Shown here: positions 25,494 to 34,247 of the stretch, piece by piece | Position numbering within the stretch: position 1 is the first letter of the stretch | Layout of the letters: each line of letters opens with the position of its first letter | Source: UBA6398 sp963644855 | GTDB taxonomy: Bacteria; Bacteroidota; Bacteroidia; Bacteroidales; Bacteroidaceae | Direction of reading: 5' to 3' | DNA: 64,000 nt | Assembly: GCA_963644855.1 (NCBI GenBank) | Contig: CAVIQL010000007.1 | Span: 31,517-95,516, forward strand | Made by a program: the position numbers and the translations under genes | The notes under the pieces: generated by a model | The model's input: only the letters and a program-made list of their open reading frames with translations | Databases searched by the model: none | What the model was told of the DNA's origin: nothing

Positions 25494-26549
25494 ATGGACA
25501 ACAACAACCACTTGGTAATAATGGCAGGCGGAGTAGGCAGTCGTTTTTGGCCTATGAGCAGCGAAGAGAAACCCAAGCAATTCTTAGATGTATTGGGCAC
25601 GGGGCGTTCGCTAATTCAAATGACGTATGATCGTTTTCATGGAATTTGTCCGGAACAAAACACTTGGGTGGTTACATCGGTAAACTATTTCAACCAAGTG
25701 CACGAACAGTTGCCCGATATTCCTGTTGAGAACATTCTGCTCGAACCTTTTCGCCGCAACACGGCACCATGTATTGCTTATGTCAGTTGGAAAATAAAGA
25801 AAAGCAATCCGCGCGCAAACATTGTGATTACTCCGAGCGACCATGTGGTGAAAGATGTGAAATCGTTTGAACAAGCAATAAAGGAATGTATGGATTTCAC
25901 GGCAGAAACCGACTCTATTGTTACCCTTGGCATTCGTCCTACTGCGCCCGAAACGGGATACGGATATATTGAAGCAGACTTGAGCTATGCATCTTCGCGT
26001 GCCAAGAATATATTCCGCGTTGATTCGTTCAAGGAAAAGCCTTCGCTCGAACTTGCAAAGCAATACATTGCCAAGAACAACTATTTCTGGAATGCAGGGA
26101 TATTTATGTGGAATGTGCAGACCATTGTGAACGCGTTTAGAGTATATCAGCCCGAGATGGCAAAGAAATTTGAAGATTTGTCGGCAAGTTTCGGTACGGA
26201 TAGCGAGCGTGAGTGTGTAAACAAGACGTATGAGCAACTCGAATCTATAAGTGTTGACTATGCAATAATGGAGAAAGCCGAAGAAATATTCGTGTGTCAG
26301 GCTTCTTTTGACTGGAGTGATGTAGGTACGTGGGGAGCTTTGAAAAACCAAATAGAGTGTGATGTTCACGGCAATGCGGTTGTGGGAGACGTGGATTTAT
26401 ACGAAACAAACAATTGCATTATCCATTGTTCGCAAAACAAGAAGGTGGTTGTTCAAGGTCTCGACGGATATATTGTGGCAGAGAAAGACGGCAAACTAAT
26501 GATTTGCAAACTTTCGGAAGAACAGCGCATCAAATTATTTCATAACTAA
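25494..26549 (+). CDS. manC: mannose-1-phosphate guanylyltransferase
   Basis: A 351-residue nucleotidyltransferase that makes GDP-mannose from mannose-1-phosphate and GTP for capsule, fucose and glycan synthesis. MAGGVGSRFWPMSSEEKPKQ is the nucleotide-binding signature of the GDP-mannose pyrophosphorylase family. ITPSDHVV, GYGYIEAD, FKEKP and WNAGIFMW are further family blocks, and FDWSDVGTW is the conserved region near the active site. The C-terminal isomerase domain of bifunctional ManC is absent, as is usual for Bacteroidetes. A terminator follows. Confidence 0.93.
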   Translation: MDNNNHLVIMAGGVGSRFWPMSSEEKPKQFLDVLGTGRSLIQMTYDRFHGICPEQNTWVVTSVNYFNQVHEQLPDIPVENILLEPFRRNTAPCIAYVSWKIKKSNPRANIVITPSDHVVKDVKSFEQAIKECMDFTAETDSIVTLGIRPTAPETGYGYIEADLSYASSRAKNIFRVDSFKEKPSLELAKQYIAKNNYFWNAGIFMWNVQTIVNAFRVYQPEMAKKFEDLSASFGTDSERECVNKTYEQLESISVDYAIMEKAEEIFVCQASFDWSDVGTWGALKNQIECDVHGNAVVGDVDLYETNNCIIHCSQNKKVVVQGLDGYIVAEKDGKLMICKLSEEQRIKLFHN

Positions 26550-26573
26550 GAGATTGTTTTTTCAATGATATCG

Positions 26574-26604
26574 AAAGGGAAGTATTGTACTTCCCTTTTT
26601 TATT
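26574..26604 (+). terminator. terminator after manC
   Basis: The 11-bp stem AAAGGGAAGTA/TACTTCCCTTT with a TTG loop runs into TTTATTTT, a classic intrinsic terminator. Confidence 0.85.
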
Positions 26605-26643
26605 TTGCTAATAGTTTTCGCTTTAGCGTTTGAAAAATATTGG

Positions 26644-26748
26644 GGAAAGTTTCTCGTTTCAACGATGTCAAATATCATTCAAATAATGTCAGACATTATT
26701 TAAAAAAGATGCCTTATCGTTTTTGCGAAATGCGTTATCGTAAATTCT
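26644..26748. repeat. 21-nt tandem array F, five units
   Basis: Units start at 26644, 26665, 26686, 26707 and 26728. The third, ATGTCAGACATTATTTAAA, fits the consensus; the first and last are degenerate. The gap is convergent (manC and the response regulator gene). Confidence 0.8.
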
Positions 26749-26805
26749 GTATTTGTTGTGGTTTTAACGGGAAAGATTATCTGTGTTGTAATGTATTGAC
26801 AGACT

Positions 26806-27528
26806 TTATTTTACAGTCTTTCCGTTTAAGTACTCAAGCAATGCGGGGCGATAGGGACGGGAAACTGTGATGTGTTTATTGCCTACGATTACAGTATCGC
26901 CCTCAAGAACACTTATCTTATCGAGTGCGATGATAAAGGAGCGGTGAACTCGCATAAATCTTTCAGAGGGCAGTGCCTGGCTCACGGCTTGCATTGTGGT
27001 GATGGTATAGATAGGCGTTTTACGGTTTGCCGTGTGTATCATCACATAGTCTTTGAGCGCTTCAATGTATAGGATTTCGTCGAGTGATACGGCCAATAGT
27101 TTATGCTCACTGCGCACATAGATTTTCTCGCAGTCTTTCGAATTTGACGATTCTTCGGCTCTTTTTTGCAGTTCAAACCAGTGGAGCGCCTTGTTTGCTG
27201 CATTCATGAAATCAGTGAAGTTTATGGGCTTCAATAGATAGTCGAGCGCTTGCGTTTTATAGCTTTCGATGGCGTATTCGCTGAATGCTGTGGTGAATAT
27301 AACCTTTGTTGCAGAATCGATGATTTTTGAAAATTCCAAACCATTAAGGTCGGGCATTTGTATGTCGAGAAACAACAGTTGGGTACCGTCTTCTTTTATT
27401 CTTCCTAGTGCTTCAATAGCACTAGTATACTTACCAGTGAGTGTGAGAAAAGGTACTCGGCTTGCATAGTTAGCCAATAATTCGAGAGCCAATGGTTCAT
27501 CATCGATAATAGCACAAGTTATGTTCAT
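26806..27528 (-). CDS. LytTR family response regulator
   Basis: A 240-residue regulator with a CheY-like receiver domain (AIIDDEPLALELLANY at the start, phospho-acceptor D55 in FLDIQMPDLNG) and a LytTR DNA-binding domain (about 135-235: EILYIEALKDYVMIHT, SERFMRVHRSFIIALDKIS). Its ATG overlaps the stop of the histidine kinase gene by four bases, so the two are translationally coupled partners. It is the last gene of the efflux operon on this strand, and it probably controls that operon; the target is inferred from position. Confidence 0.95.
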   Translation of the reverse strand: MNITCAIIDDEPLALELLANYASRVPFLTLTGKYTSAIEALGRIKEDGTQLLFLDIQMPDLNGLEFSKIIDSATKVIFTTAFSEYAIESYKTQALDYLLKPINFTDFMNAANKALHWFELQKRAEESSNSKDCEKIYVRSEHKLLAVSLDEILYIEALKDYVMIHTANRKTPIYTITTMQAVSQALPSERFMRVHRSFIIALDKISVLEGDTVIVGNKHITVSRPYRPALLEYLNGKTVK

Positions 27529-28610
27529 CTTGTTTGTATTATGAGGTGTGAAAAATATTTTGTACCGTCATCGTTTACGCCTTTTTGCCAATGATAATGC
27601 CCGGGATAAAGGTTGTTTAAGCGTTGTTGCAGGTTTTGCAGTCCTATTCCTCCCGGACTAAGCTCCTTTCCTTTTTTAGGGAAATTGGAATTCTCGCAAA
27701 AAAAGTCGATAACGCCATCGCTTATGGCTTCAAGCGATATGTTTATGAAGCTCTTTTCAGAGAGATTTATACCATGCTTGAAAGCATTCTCTACAAGGGA
27801 AATAAACAATAGGGGAGCGACGGTGATTTCGCAGTTTGCTGGGATATTCTGCTTAACATTGATTTCTACATTTGCCGCCGTGCGCATACGCATTAGGGTG
27901 ATGTATGAATTCAAGAAGTCGGTTTCTTTTGCAAGCGGTGTGAATTGCGCTTGGTTGTCGTATAACAGGTAGCGCAATAGGCGTGAAAGTTCCTGGATAG
28001 CCTTTTGAGCCTTGTCGGTGTCGAACATTGTCAAGGCGTAAATGTTGTTCAGAGTGTTGAGAAGGAAATGTGGGTTGATCTGATTGCGCAAATTCTTAAG
28101 TTCTGCGTTTCTTTTTCCAAGTTCAGCCTCTTTCCTCGCATTTTCAGCCTTGTGCCAATTACGACTAAGGCGACATGCAAATCCAAAAGCAGCCAAAAGC
28201 GACATTGTAACGGCATCGCGGAGCATGAAAAGCCATTGGGCAGGAATTTTCTTTGCTTCACCTGGGTGATGGTGGGGGTGCGGCATAACTTGGGTAATCA
28301 TCAGATGTATCAGCACTACTATCACAAAAATCAGCAGTATTTCCAAAACAAAAAACAACTGCCGTCTGTTTTGCATGAACAATCGTGGAACCAGTAAGAA
28401 GTAGTTGATATAAAACACAGTAAACATCATAAGCGGCACAAAGCACCACCGTAGATAGGCATTGAGAGTGATAGTGCTTTGCCCGTGGTTGAATATCAAC
28501 GGAGTGCTGAACACAAAAAGCCATGCAAGCACATGCATGAACACTTCTGCTGTGTATGTGCTTACAAGGCTTTTGTTTGCTTTTGGCATATCAATGTTTT
28601 TAGATGTCAT
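27525..28610 (-). CDS. LytS/YehU-type sensor histidine kinase
   Basis: The ATG at 28610 (MTSKNIDMPKANKSL) is chosen over a TTG three codons earlier, giving 361 residues. Four membrane helices (for example FMHVLAWLFVFSTPLIF, LFFVLEILLIFVIVVLIHLM) are followed by a short coiled coil and the His_kinase domain with NLRNQINPHFLLNTLNNIY (phospho-histidine near residue 181), an N-box (SLVENAFKHGINL) and a G-box (GGIGLQNLQQRL). A histidine-rich loop (MPHPHHHPGE) lies between helices 3 and 4. It pairs with the LytTR regulator through a four-base overlap and follows the permease gene after 26 bases, so it probably senses something related to the exporter. Confidence 0.93.
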   Translation of the reverse strand: MTSKNIDMPKANKSLVSTYTAEVFMHVLAWLFVFSTPLIFNHGQSTITLNAYLRWCFVPLMMFTVFYINYFLLVPRLFMQNRRQLFFVLEILLIFVIVVLIHLMITQVMPHPHHHPGEAKKIPAQWLFMLRDAVTMSLLAAFGFACRLSRNWHKAENARKEAELGKRNAELKNLRNQINPHFLLNTLNNIYALTMFDTDKAQKAIQELSRLLRYLLYDNQAQFTPLAKETDFLNSYITLMRMRTAANVEINVKQNIPANCEITVAPLLFISLVENAFKHGINLSEKSFINISLEAISDGVIDFFCENSNFPKKGKELSPGGIGLQNLQQRLNNLYPGHYHWQKGVNDDGTKYFSHLIIQTR

Positions 28611-28636
28611 CAGCTGCAAAATTAAAAATAAATCCG

Positions 28637-29872
28637 TTATTCATACCTAATTGCCTCTATCGGATCCATTCCTGCAGCTTTCTTGGCAGGATACCAACCA
28701 AAGAAAATACCAGTTGCAGAACAAACCACAAAACTAATCAATACACTCCACGGCTGGATTACTATCGGCCATTTTGCAAATATGTTTACGCCAAATGAAG
28801 CAAGTATTCCAAAGACTACGCCAATCAGTCCGCCCGTAACACTAAGTAATACCGCTTCGATAAGGAACTGGTTGAGAATATCCATGCCTCTTGCACCCAC
28901 CGACATTCGAAGACCGATTTCGCGTGTACGCTCTGTTACCGAGACATACATAATGTTCATAATTCCAATACCGCCGACAATTAGTGAAATACAAGCAACA
29001 ACCAAAAGCAATGTGGTCATCAAATCACTTGTGGAGTTCATCATCGTGGAAAGTTCCTTTTGCGAACGAATAGTGAAGTCATCGTCATATTCTCCTTCTT
29101 CATTCTTTTTGATTTTATGACTCTCACGCAATAGATTTGTAACGTCTTCGATAGCTTCGTCTGTAATATCTTCTGTAAGCGCCGAGGCATTTATACCTTG
29201 AAGATAGGTTACGGCAAGCACACGTTTCATAATGGTTGTATAAGGCGCTAAAACCACATCGTCTTGGTCCATTCCGAAAGAGTTATATCCTTTGGATTTA
29301 AGAACGCCTATTACTTTCATCGGAATAGAGTTGAATCTTATAACTCTTCCTACAGGGTCGCTTCCGTCAGGGAAAAGATTGTCTTTAACCGTCTTACCTA
29401 TAATACAAACTTTGGCGCTGGTTTTTATATCATCGTCGGTAAACTTATCGCCTTCCTCGATTGTCAACTGCCTAATAGTTAAGTAGTCGTTGTTTATACC
29501 ATAAACGGTAGATGGAGTATTATTGTTTCCATATATGAATTGTCCAGAACTATTTACACTTGGACTGATAGCTGCAAGATATTTTGCGTTGTCAACCAAA
29601 TATTGAAAGTCCTTCAATTTCATCGATTGCATTTCGCTCGCATCTTGACGCACTCCACCAGGACCATTATCTTGACCGGGACGTATCATAATCATGTTGG
29701 ATCCCATCTCGGAGATTTGCTTCTGAATACTCTTCTTTGAACCTTGACCAATGGCAAGCATGGTAATTACAGAAGCAACACCGATTATGATTCCGAGCAT
29801 TGTGAGAAACGAGCGTAGCTTGTTGGCTGCAATTGCACGAAACGCTATTTGAAATAGATTGTGTACGTTCAT
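28637..29872 (-). CDS. MacB-type ABC transporter permease
   Basis: A 411-residue permease with the typical start (FRAIAANKLRSFLTMLGIII), first helix about 20-45, a large extracytoplasmic domain (about 50-285) and the C-terminal FtsX domain with helices around LMTTLLLVVACISLIVGGIG, VLLSVTGGLIGVVFGILASF and VLISFVVCSATGIFFGWYPA. The loop NIMYVSVTERTREIGLRMSV and the end PIEAIRYE are canonical for MacB. The ATPase is a separate gene three bases upstream, unlike E. coli MacB where both are fused. With the adaptor and TolC genes upstream it makes a full tripartite exporter of unknown substrate. Confidence 0.95.
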   Translation of the reverse strand: MNVHNLFQIAFRAIAANKLRSFLTMLGIIIGVASVITMLAIGQGSKKSIQKQISEMGSNMIMIRPGQDNGPGGVRQDASEMQSMKLKDFQYLVDNAKYLAAISPSVNSSGQFIYGNNNTPSTVYGINNDYLTIRQLTIEEGDKFTDDDIKTSAKVCIIGKTVKDNLFPDGSDPVGRVIRFNSIPMKVIGVLKSKGYNSFGMDQDDVVLAPYTTIMKRVLAVTYLQGINASALTEDITDEAIEDVTNLLRESHKIKKNEEGEYDDDFTIRSQKELSTMMNSTSDLMTTLLLVVACISLIVGGIGIMNIMYVSVTERTREIGLRMSVGARGMDILNQFLIEAVLLSVTGGLIGVVFGILASFGVNIFAKWPIVIQPWSVLISFVVCSATGIFFGWYPAKKAAGMDPIEAIRYE

Positions 29873-29875
29873 AAT

Positions 29876-30634
29876 TTATTCGTCTTTTGGTACAGGCAAA
29901 CTTTTAAGAGTTTCAGCTGCCGATAGAATATTTTCATTCGTTTTGTCGGAACGGATAAGACCGTCTCGCAGAGTGATTGTCCTACTGCTATAACTTGCAA
30001 TTTCAGGATTGTGAGTTACGAAGATTATAGTTATTCCCTCTGCGTGGAGTTCTTGAAACAACGTAAGAATCTCGAATGAAGTGCGTGTGTCAAGGTTTCC
30101 CGTCGCTTCGTCGGCAAGTAAAACCGAAGGATTGTTTACTAACGCGCGAGCTATGGCAACTCTTTGCATTTGTCCACCCGACATTTGATTACTCTTGTGA
30201 TACAGACGACTTCCAAGCCCAACTCTTTTCAAAGCTTCAACCGATCTATTGAAACGTTCCTTGGCACTTATTGCAGGATTGTACATAAGGGGCAATTCTA
30301 CGTTCTCTACAGCGGTTGTCTTTGGTAGCAAATTGTAATTCTGAAATACAAATCCAATTTTTCTGTTACGAAGAACGGCGCGTTGATTACGGCTCATTTT
30401 TCTTACAGGAACCTCGTCTAACAGATATTCTCCGCTTGATGGTGTATCGAGACAGCCTAATTGGTTTAGAAGAGTGGATTTTCCAGAACCAGAAGTTCCC
30501 ATGATTGTAACAAACTCCCCTTCGTGGATTTTGAACGACACTCCCCGTAAGGCATGAACTACCTCTTCGCCAACAAGAAACTCTCTTTTAACGTCTTGTA
30601 GCTCGATAACTACTCTATTATTTGAATAGTCCAT
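29876..30634 (-). CDS. ABC transporter ATP-binding protein (MacB/LolD type)
   Basis: A 252-residue ATPase with Walker A GTSGSGKST at 46-54, the Q-loop at GFVFQNYNLLP, signature MSGGQMQRVAIARAL at 151-165 and Walker B VLLADEATGNLD from 171. The order and the GxLD ending place it in the MacB/LolD/FtsE branch. The start overlaps the stop of the adaptor gene (TAATG) and the end is three bases from the permease gene, so all three are made together. It powers the permease by ATP hydrolysis in the cytoplasm. Confidence 0.96.
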   Translation of the reverse strand: MDYSNNRVVIELQDVKREFLVGEEVVHALRGVSFKIHEGEFVTIMGTSGSGKSTLLNQLGCLDTPSSGEYLLDEVPVRKMSRNQRAVLRNRKIGFVFQNYNLLPKTTAVENVELPLMYNPAISAKERFNRSVEALKRVGLGSRLYHKSNQMSGGQMQRVAIARALVNNPSVLLADEATGNLDTRTSFEILTLFQELHAEGITIIFVTHNPEIASYSSRTITLRDGLIRSDKTNENILSAAETLKSLPVPKDE

Positions 30635-31842
30635 TATTTTTTGCCTTTCTTGTCATTTTTGCGTGGACCCGGTGCAAACGGACTTCTCTCGCTGTCATCG
30701 TTGCTTTCGTCTGTGGTTTCACTAACTTCTGCTTGAGCTTTCGAACCAGTGATTACCTCTGCGCCTTGTTTTACTCCACTTATAATTTGAGTGCGAATAC
30801 CATTTGTGGTTCCAACCTTAACAGAATAAGCCTTGAGGACGTTTGCTTCTTTTACCCACACTTTGTTTGTTCCATTGCAGTCTTTGATTTTCTCACCTTT
30901 GTTTATTGTTTCTTTAGTAGGTGTATAGTGCAGAGCTTTTGAAGGAACGCTAAGAACATTTTTCTCTTCCTTTGTATATATGTTTACGTTTGCTGTGAGT
31001 TTGGGTTTAAGTTTCAAATCTTTGTTAGGCGCAGAAATTACAACTTCATAGGTTACGACATTGCTTTCTTCTTCGCCTTGCTGACGAACCTGGGTAACCG
31101 TACCTTCGAAAGTATCATCAGGATAAGCGTCAACGGTAAAAGAAACTCTTTGACCTTCGCGAACATCACCTATGTCTGCTTCGTCTACATCAGCGATAAC
31201 GCGCATATCTGTGAGGTCATGAGCAATTGTAAATAGGGTAGGAGTGCTAAAACTTGAAGCAACGGTTTGACCTTCTTCAATGTCTTTGCTTAGTACTACA
31301 CCGTCAATAGGAGCTGTGATTGTAGCGTAGCCCAAATTGGTTTGAGCGCGGCTTACATTTTGTTGCTGTCCTTTGTAAGTTTCGAGTGCTTTATTGTAGT
31401 TCAACTGTGCGTTGTCGTATTCATCGTCGCTTACAAAACCTTTTTTGTGAAGTTCTTTTACCCTTTTAAGATTGGTTGTTTGATAATTCAGATCGCTTTT
31501 TGCGCTTGCAAGGTTTGCTTTTGCACTTGTCAGTTCGCTTTCGAGATTGGTGCGGTCGAGTTCGGCAATTACTTGTCCTTTTTTCACCACACTGTTATAG
31601 TCTACATAGATTTTGCTGATAATACCGCTTACCTGTGTACCTACTTCCACCTCGTTTACAGGTTCGATTGTTCCGGTTGCGGTTACACTTGTACTTATGG
31701 TGGCTGGTTCTACCTTAGCTGTTTCGTAAATTAGGTTCAAACCGCCTTTGTCTCCTCCTGTCGTAAATTTGATTATGGCAAAAACGGCAATAGCCGCAAT
31801 TACGACAATTATCCCGATTCTGGTTTTTGCTTTCTTTGTCAT
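30634..31842 (-). CDS. MacA-like efflux periplasmic adaptor
   Basis: A 402-residue membrane fusion protein. One N-terminal helix (IGIIVVIAAIAVFAIIKF) anchors it. The lipoyl halves (VEVGTQVSGIISKIYVDYNS and ATITAPIDGVVLSKDIEEGQ) flank a coiled coil (about 95-165), and beta-barrel and membrane-proximal domains follow. The C-terminus is lysine-rich (GPRKNDKKGKK) after an acidic stretch. The TAATG overlap with the ATPase gene couples their translation. It should join the permease to the TolC-like channel encoded just upstream. Confidence 0.94.
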   Translation of the reverse strand: MTKKAKTRIGIIVVIAAIAVFAIIKFTTGGDKGGLNLIYETAKVEPATISTSVTATGTIEPVNEVEVGTQVSGIISKIYVDYNSVVKKGQVIAELDRTNLESELTSAKANLASAKSDLNYQTTNLKRVKELHKKGFVSDDEYDNAQLNYNKALETYKGQQQNVSRAQTNLGYATITAPIDGVVLSKDIEEGQTVASSFSTPTLFTIAHDLTDMRVIADVDEADIGDVREGQRVSFTVDAYPDDTFEGTVTQVRQQGEEESNVVTYEVVISAPNKDLKLKPKLTANVNIYTKEEKNVLSVPSKALHYTPTKETINKGEKIKDCNGTNKVWVKEANVLKAYSVKVGTTNGIRTQIISGVKQGAEVITGSKAQAEVSETTDESNDDSERSPFAPGPRKNDKKGKK

Positions 31843-31868
31843 GATACGTATATTATTTTTGTTGTTTC

Positions 31869-33224
31869 TTAGATGTTTAATGTTTGTCCGCTATAGAATT
31901 TAAGCAACTGCATGTTAAGTAGTGTAGTATATTTACTTTCGAGCATTTTTTGTTCTGCTTCCAGTAAACTTGTGCGGGCTGTTGTGAGTTCTACTACGTT
32001 TTTCAATCCCACTTTGAATTGTTCGGCAATTGAATTGTAATTTTCCTCTTGACTATTTACGTTGCTAAGCGAAGCCACATACCTCTGCTGATTACTTACG
32101 GCGTTTTGCCAATAGCGTTCTATGGTGCTGTAGAGTTGCTTTTGCTTATCTTGTAAATCGAGTTCGGCTGTTGTTCGGCTATATTTTGCTTTTTCAACAG
32201 CACTTTTTGCTTCGCGGTTGTCGAGTATAGGAATGCTTAGAGTAAGTCCTAAGCTACCTGTGAGGTTATACTTCATTTGTTTGCCAAAGTCGGCTTGTGT
32301 TCCTGTCATATGGTTGTCTCCTATGCCGGCATTCAAACTTACGGTTGGCATATATCCTGCTTTTGCTATTTTGAGTTGGAGTGCTGACGAGTTGATGCTT
32401 TCTTGTCCCATTTGTATTTCGGGGCGTGAGCGCAAGGCTTCGTCATAAACTGTGAGTTTTTCAGGAATTGAGCTTAGGGCTGCATCTTTTGCAACACTCA
32501 CCGAAGCTACGTCCATTGTGCTTCCTGGTTGTAGCTCGAGCAATTGGCGGAGTTCCAAAAGGTATTGGTCTACCACGGTTTGCGAGTTAACTACGTTGTA
32601 TTTCGACTCGTTCATTGCGGCTTCAAGTTGTTTTACTTCGCTGCGGCTCATTTTTCCGTTTTTCAGCATTTCATTTCCGCGCACATAGGTAAGGGAGTCT
32701 TTGGAATATATGTTCTGGTTCACTCTTACGGCTTCCTTGGAATAGAGTATCTGAACATAATATTGCATTATTTGTTCTTGTATTGTATTGGCTTCGACTT
32801 GTGTTTGGAGTTTTGCCACATTTAAGTCTGATTGGCGTGCTTTGATTGTGTTTTGATTGATACTGCCGTTCCACACAGTCCACCGCGCGTTGATGCCATA
32901 GCTTCCGCTTTCTGTTGTTTTGTTGCTGCTGCTCGAAGTGATTGAACCGTTTACAAAATTACCTGTCGTTTCTTGAAACGGACGATAGTTTACCGATTGG
33001 GTCATGCTGGCCGAAAGGCTTGGCAATAGGGCTGCTTTTGCTTTGTTCAAGTCAGAAGTGGCTGAGGCTTCGCTCACCTTGCTTTTCTTGATTGAAATGT
33101 TGTTTTCCAATGCGTAGTCCAGGCATTCTTTAAGCGACCAGGTTTTGCCGCTTTGGGCAAAACTTTCAAACGCCAACATCATCGGCAATGCCAGAATAAT
33201 GATTTTTTTCAGGTGTCTGTTCAT
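31869..33224 (-). CDS. TolC family outer membrane efflux protein
   Basis: A 451-residue protein with a signal peptide (IIILALPMMLAFESFAQ) and the TolC start block WSLKECLDYALENNISIKKS. The two-fold repeat is visible: helical parts around QTQVEANTIQEQIMQYYVQI and YNSIAEQFKVGLKNVVELTT, and strands such as GSLGLTLSIPILDNREAK. It is the first gene of the six-gene efflux and two-component operon, with a promoter box upstream. It resembles the other TolC protein in this window only at family level and probably serves its own exporter. Confidence 0.94.
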   Translation of the reverse strand: MNRHLKKIIILALPMMLAFESFAQSGKTWSLKECLDYALENNISIKKSKVSEASATSDLNKAKAALLPSLSASMTQSVNYRPFQETTGNFVNGSITSSSSNKTTESGSYGINARWTVWNGSINQNTIKARQSDLNVAKLQTQVEANTIQEQIMQYYVQILYSKEAVRVNQNIYSKDSLTYVRGNEMLKNGKMSRSEVKQLEAAMNESKYNVVNSQTVVDQYLLELRQLLELQPGSTMDVASVSVAKDAALSSIPEKLTVYDEALRSRPEIQMGQESINSSALQLKIAKAGYMPTVSLNAGIGDNHMTGTQADFGKQMKYNLTGSLGLTLSIPILDNREAKSAVEKAKYSRTTAELDLQDKQKQLYSTIERYWQNAVSNQQRYVASLSNVNSQEENYNSIAEQFKVGLKNVVELTTARTSLLEAEQKMLESKYTTLLNMQLLKFYSGQTLNI

Positions 33225-33253
33225 CTTTTGTTATGATTTTCGTTATTTGCATG

Positions 33254-33261
33254 CAAAAATA
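33254..33261 (-). promoter_or_regulatory. promoter -7 box of the efflux operon
   Basis: The minus strand reads TATTTTTG, fitting TAnnTTTG, 29 bases upstream of the tolC-like start. No clear -33 TTTG is seen. Confidence 0.5.
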
Positions 33262-33346
33262 TTGAAACATAGCCTATTATAGGCTCTTTGTTTTCCTGTT
33301 GTTTTAAAAAAAACGACCAAATTACTGTTTTAACCGACCAAACTGC

Positions 33347-33354
33347 TAATTTTG
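33347..33354 (+). promoter_or_regulatory. promoter -7 box of riboflavin synthase
   Basis: TAATTTTG lies 37 bases before the ATG. No FMN riboswitch is recognisable in the leader. Confidence 0.5.
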
Positions 33355-33391
33355 CAGACGAAAAAACTAACAGAACAAACATTGTATAGCC

Positions 33392-34000
33392 ATGTTTTCA
33401 GGAATTGTAGAGACTATGACGCGCTTGATTGATGCGCGCAAGGAGGAAAAGAACATTACATTTACTTTTGAGCGTCCCGCAGATTGGAACTTAAAGATTG
33501 ACCAAAGCATAGCCCATAACGGCACTTGTCTTACTGTTGACGGAATTACTGAAAAGGAATATACGGTTACGGCTATGGACGAAACTTTGAAACGCACCAA
33601 TCTTGGAGAATTGAAAAAGGGAGATTTTGTGAATTTGGAGCGTTCAATGATGACAGGTGGGCGTCTTGACGGGCATATTGTGCAAGGACACGTGGATCGC
33701 ACTGCTAAATGCGTGAACATTGAGAACGCTCAAGGAAGCACGGTGCTTACTTTTCGCTACAATCCCGAAAAAGATGATTTGAAAAATGGCTATGCTATTG
33801 TTGAAAAAGGCTCTGTTACGGTAAACGGTGTGAGTCTTACAGCCTATGACATTGATACCGATTCTTTTAAGGTATCGATTATTCCTTATACTTCCGACAA
33901 TACAAATTTGGGGAAACTTTCGGTGGGTGATATGGTAAATCTTGAATTCGATATCATTGGGAAATATATAGCCCGTTTGTTCCCGGGAATGCAACAGTGA
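33392..34000 (+). CDS. ribE: riboflavin synthase alpha subunit
   Basis: A 202-residue enzyme that converts two 6,7-dimethyl-8-ribityllumazine molecules into riboflavin. The start MFSGIVETM and the duplicated lumazine-binding domains (first about 1-95 with HNGTCLTVDGI, second about 96-190 with GHIVQGHVD and VNGVSLTAYDID) are diagnostic. Full length for the family. It stands alone between divergent and repeat-bearing gaps; other riboflavin genes are not nearby. Confidence 0.95.
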   Translation: MFSGIVETMTRLIDARKEEKNITFTFERPADWNLKIDQSIAHNGTCLTVDGITEKEYTVTAMDETLKRTNLGELKKGDFVNLERSMMTGGRLDGHIVQGHVDRTAKCVNIENAQGSTVLTFRYNPEKDDLKNGYAIVEKGSVTVNGVSLTAYDIDTDSFKVSIIPYTSDNTNLGKLSVGDMVNLEFDIIGKYIARLFPGMQQ

Positions 34001-34077
34001 TCAATATCAGTTCTAACTAAGTGAAATTTAAGCAATTCGGCTTGTTTATGATAACATGCTGAATTTCAGTTTTTCCA

Positions 34078-34161
34078 ATGTCGGATATTATTTAAATTAT
34101 AAGGCATCTTTTTTAAATAATATCCGACATTGTTTTTACGATATCCTATATGCTTTTATTT
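34078..34161. repeat. 21-nt tandem array G, four units
   Basis: Units start at 34078, 34099, 34120 and 34141. Three are class 1 (ATGTCGGATATTATTTAAA, ATATCCGACATTGTTTTTA, ATATCCTATATGCTTTTAT) and the second carries the AAGGCAT core (ATAAGGCATCTTTTTTAAA), which shows that both unit classes share one register. Confidence 0.88.
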
Positions 34162-34189
34162 ATGGTTTCGGTCAAAAATTAAAGACATG

Positions 34190-34222
34190 TTGCCGATAGG
34201 CAGATAAAAATAGCTAACTTTG
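34190..34222 (+). promoter_or_regulatory. ftsK promoter
   Basis: TAACTTTG at 34215-34222 fits the -7 box and TTG at 34190-34192 may be the -33 element, with a somewhat long spacer of 22. The ATG follows after 25 bases. Confidence 0.55.
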
Positions 34223-34247
34223 CTTTTCCTACAAACAGAAAAAATAT

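Noticed and set aside
25611..26369. A 252-codon open frame antisense to manC
   Set aside because: It is a shadow of a conserved enzyme gene with no recognisable motif of its own.
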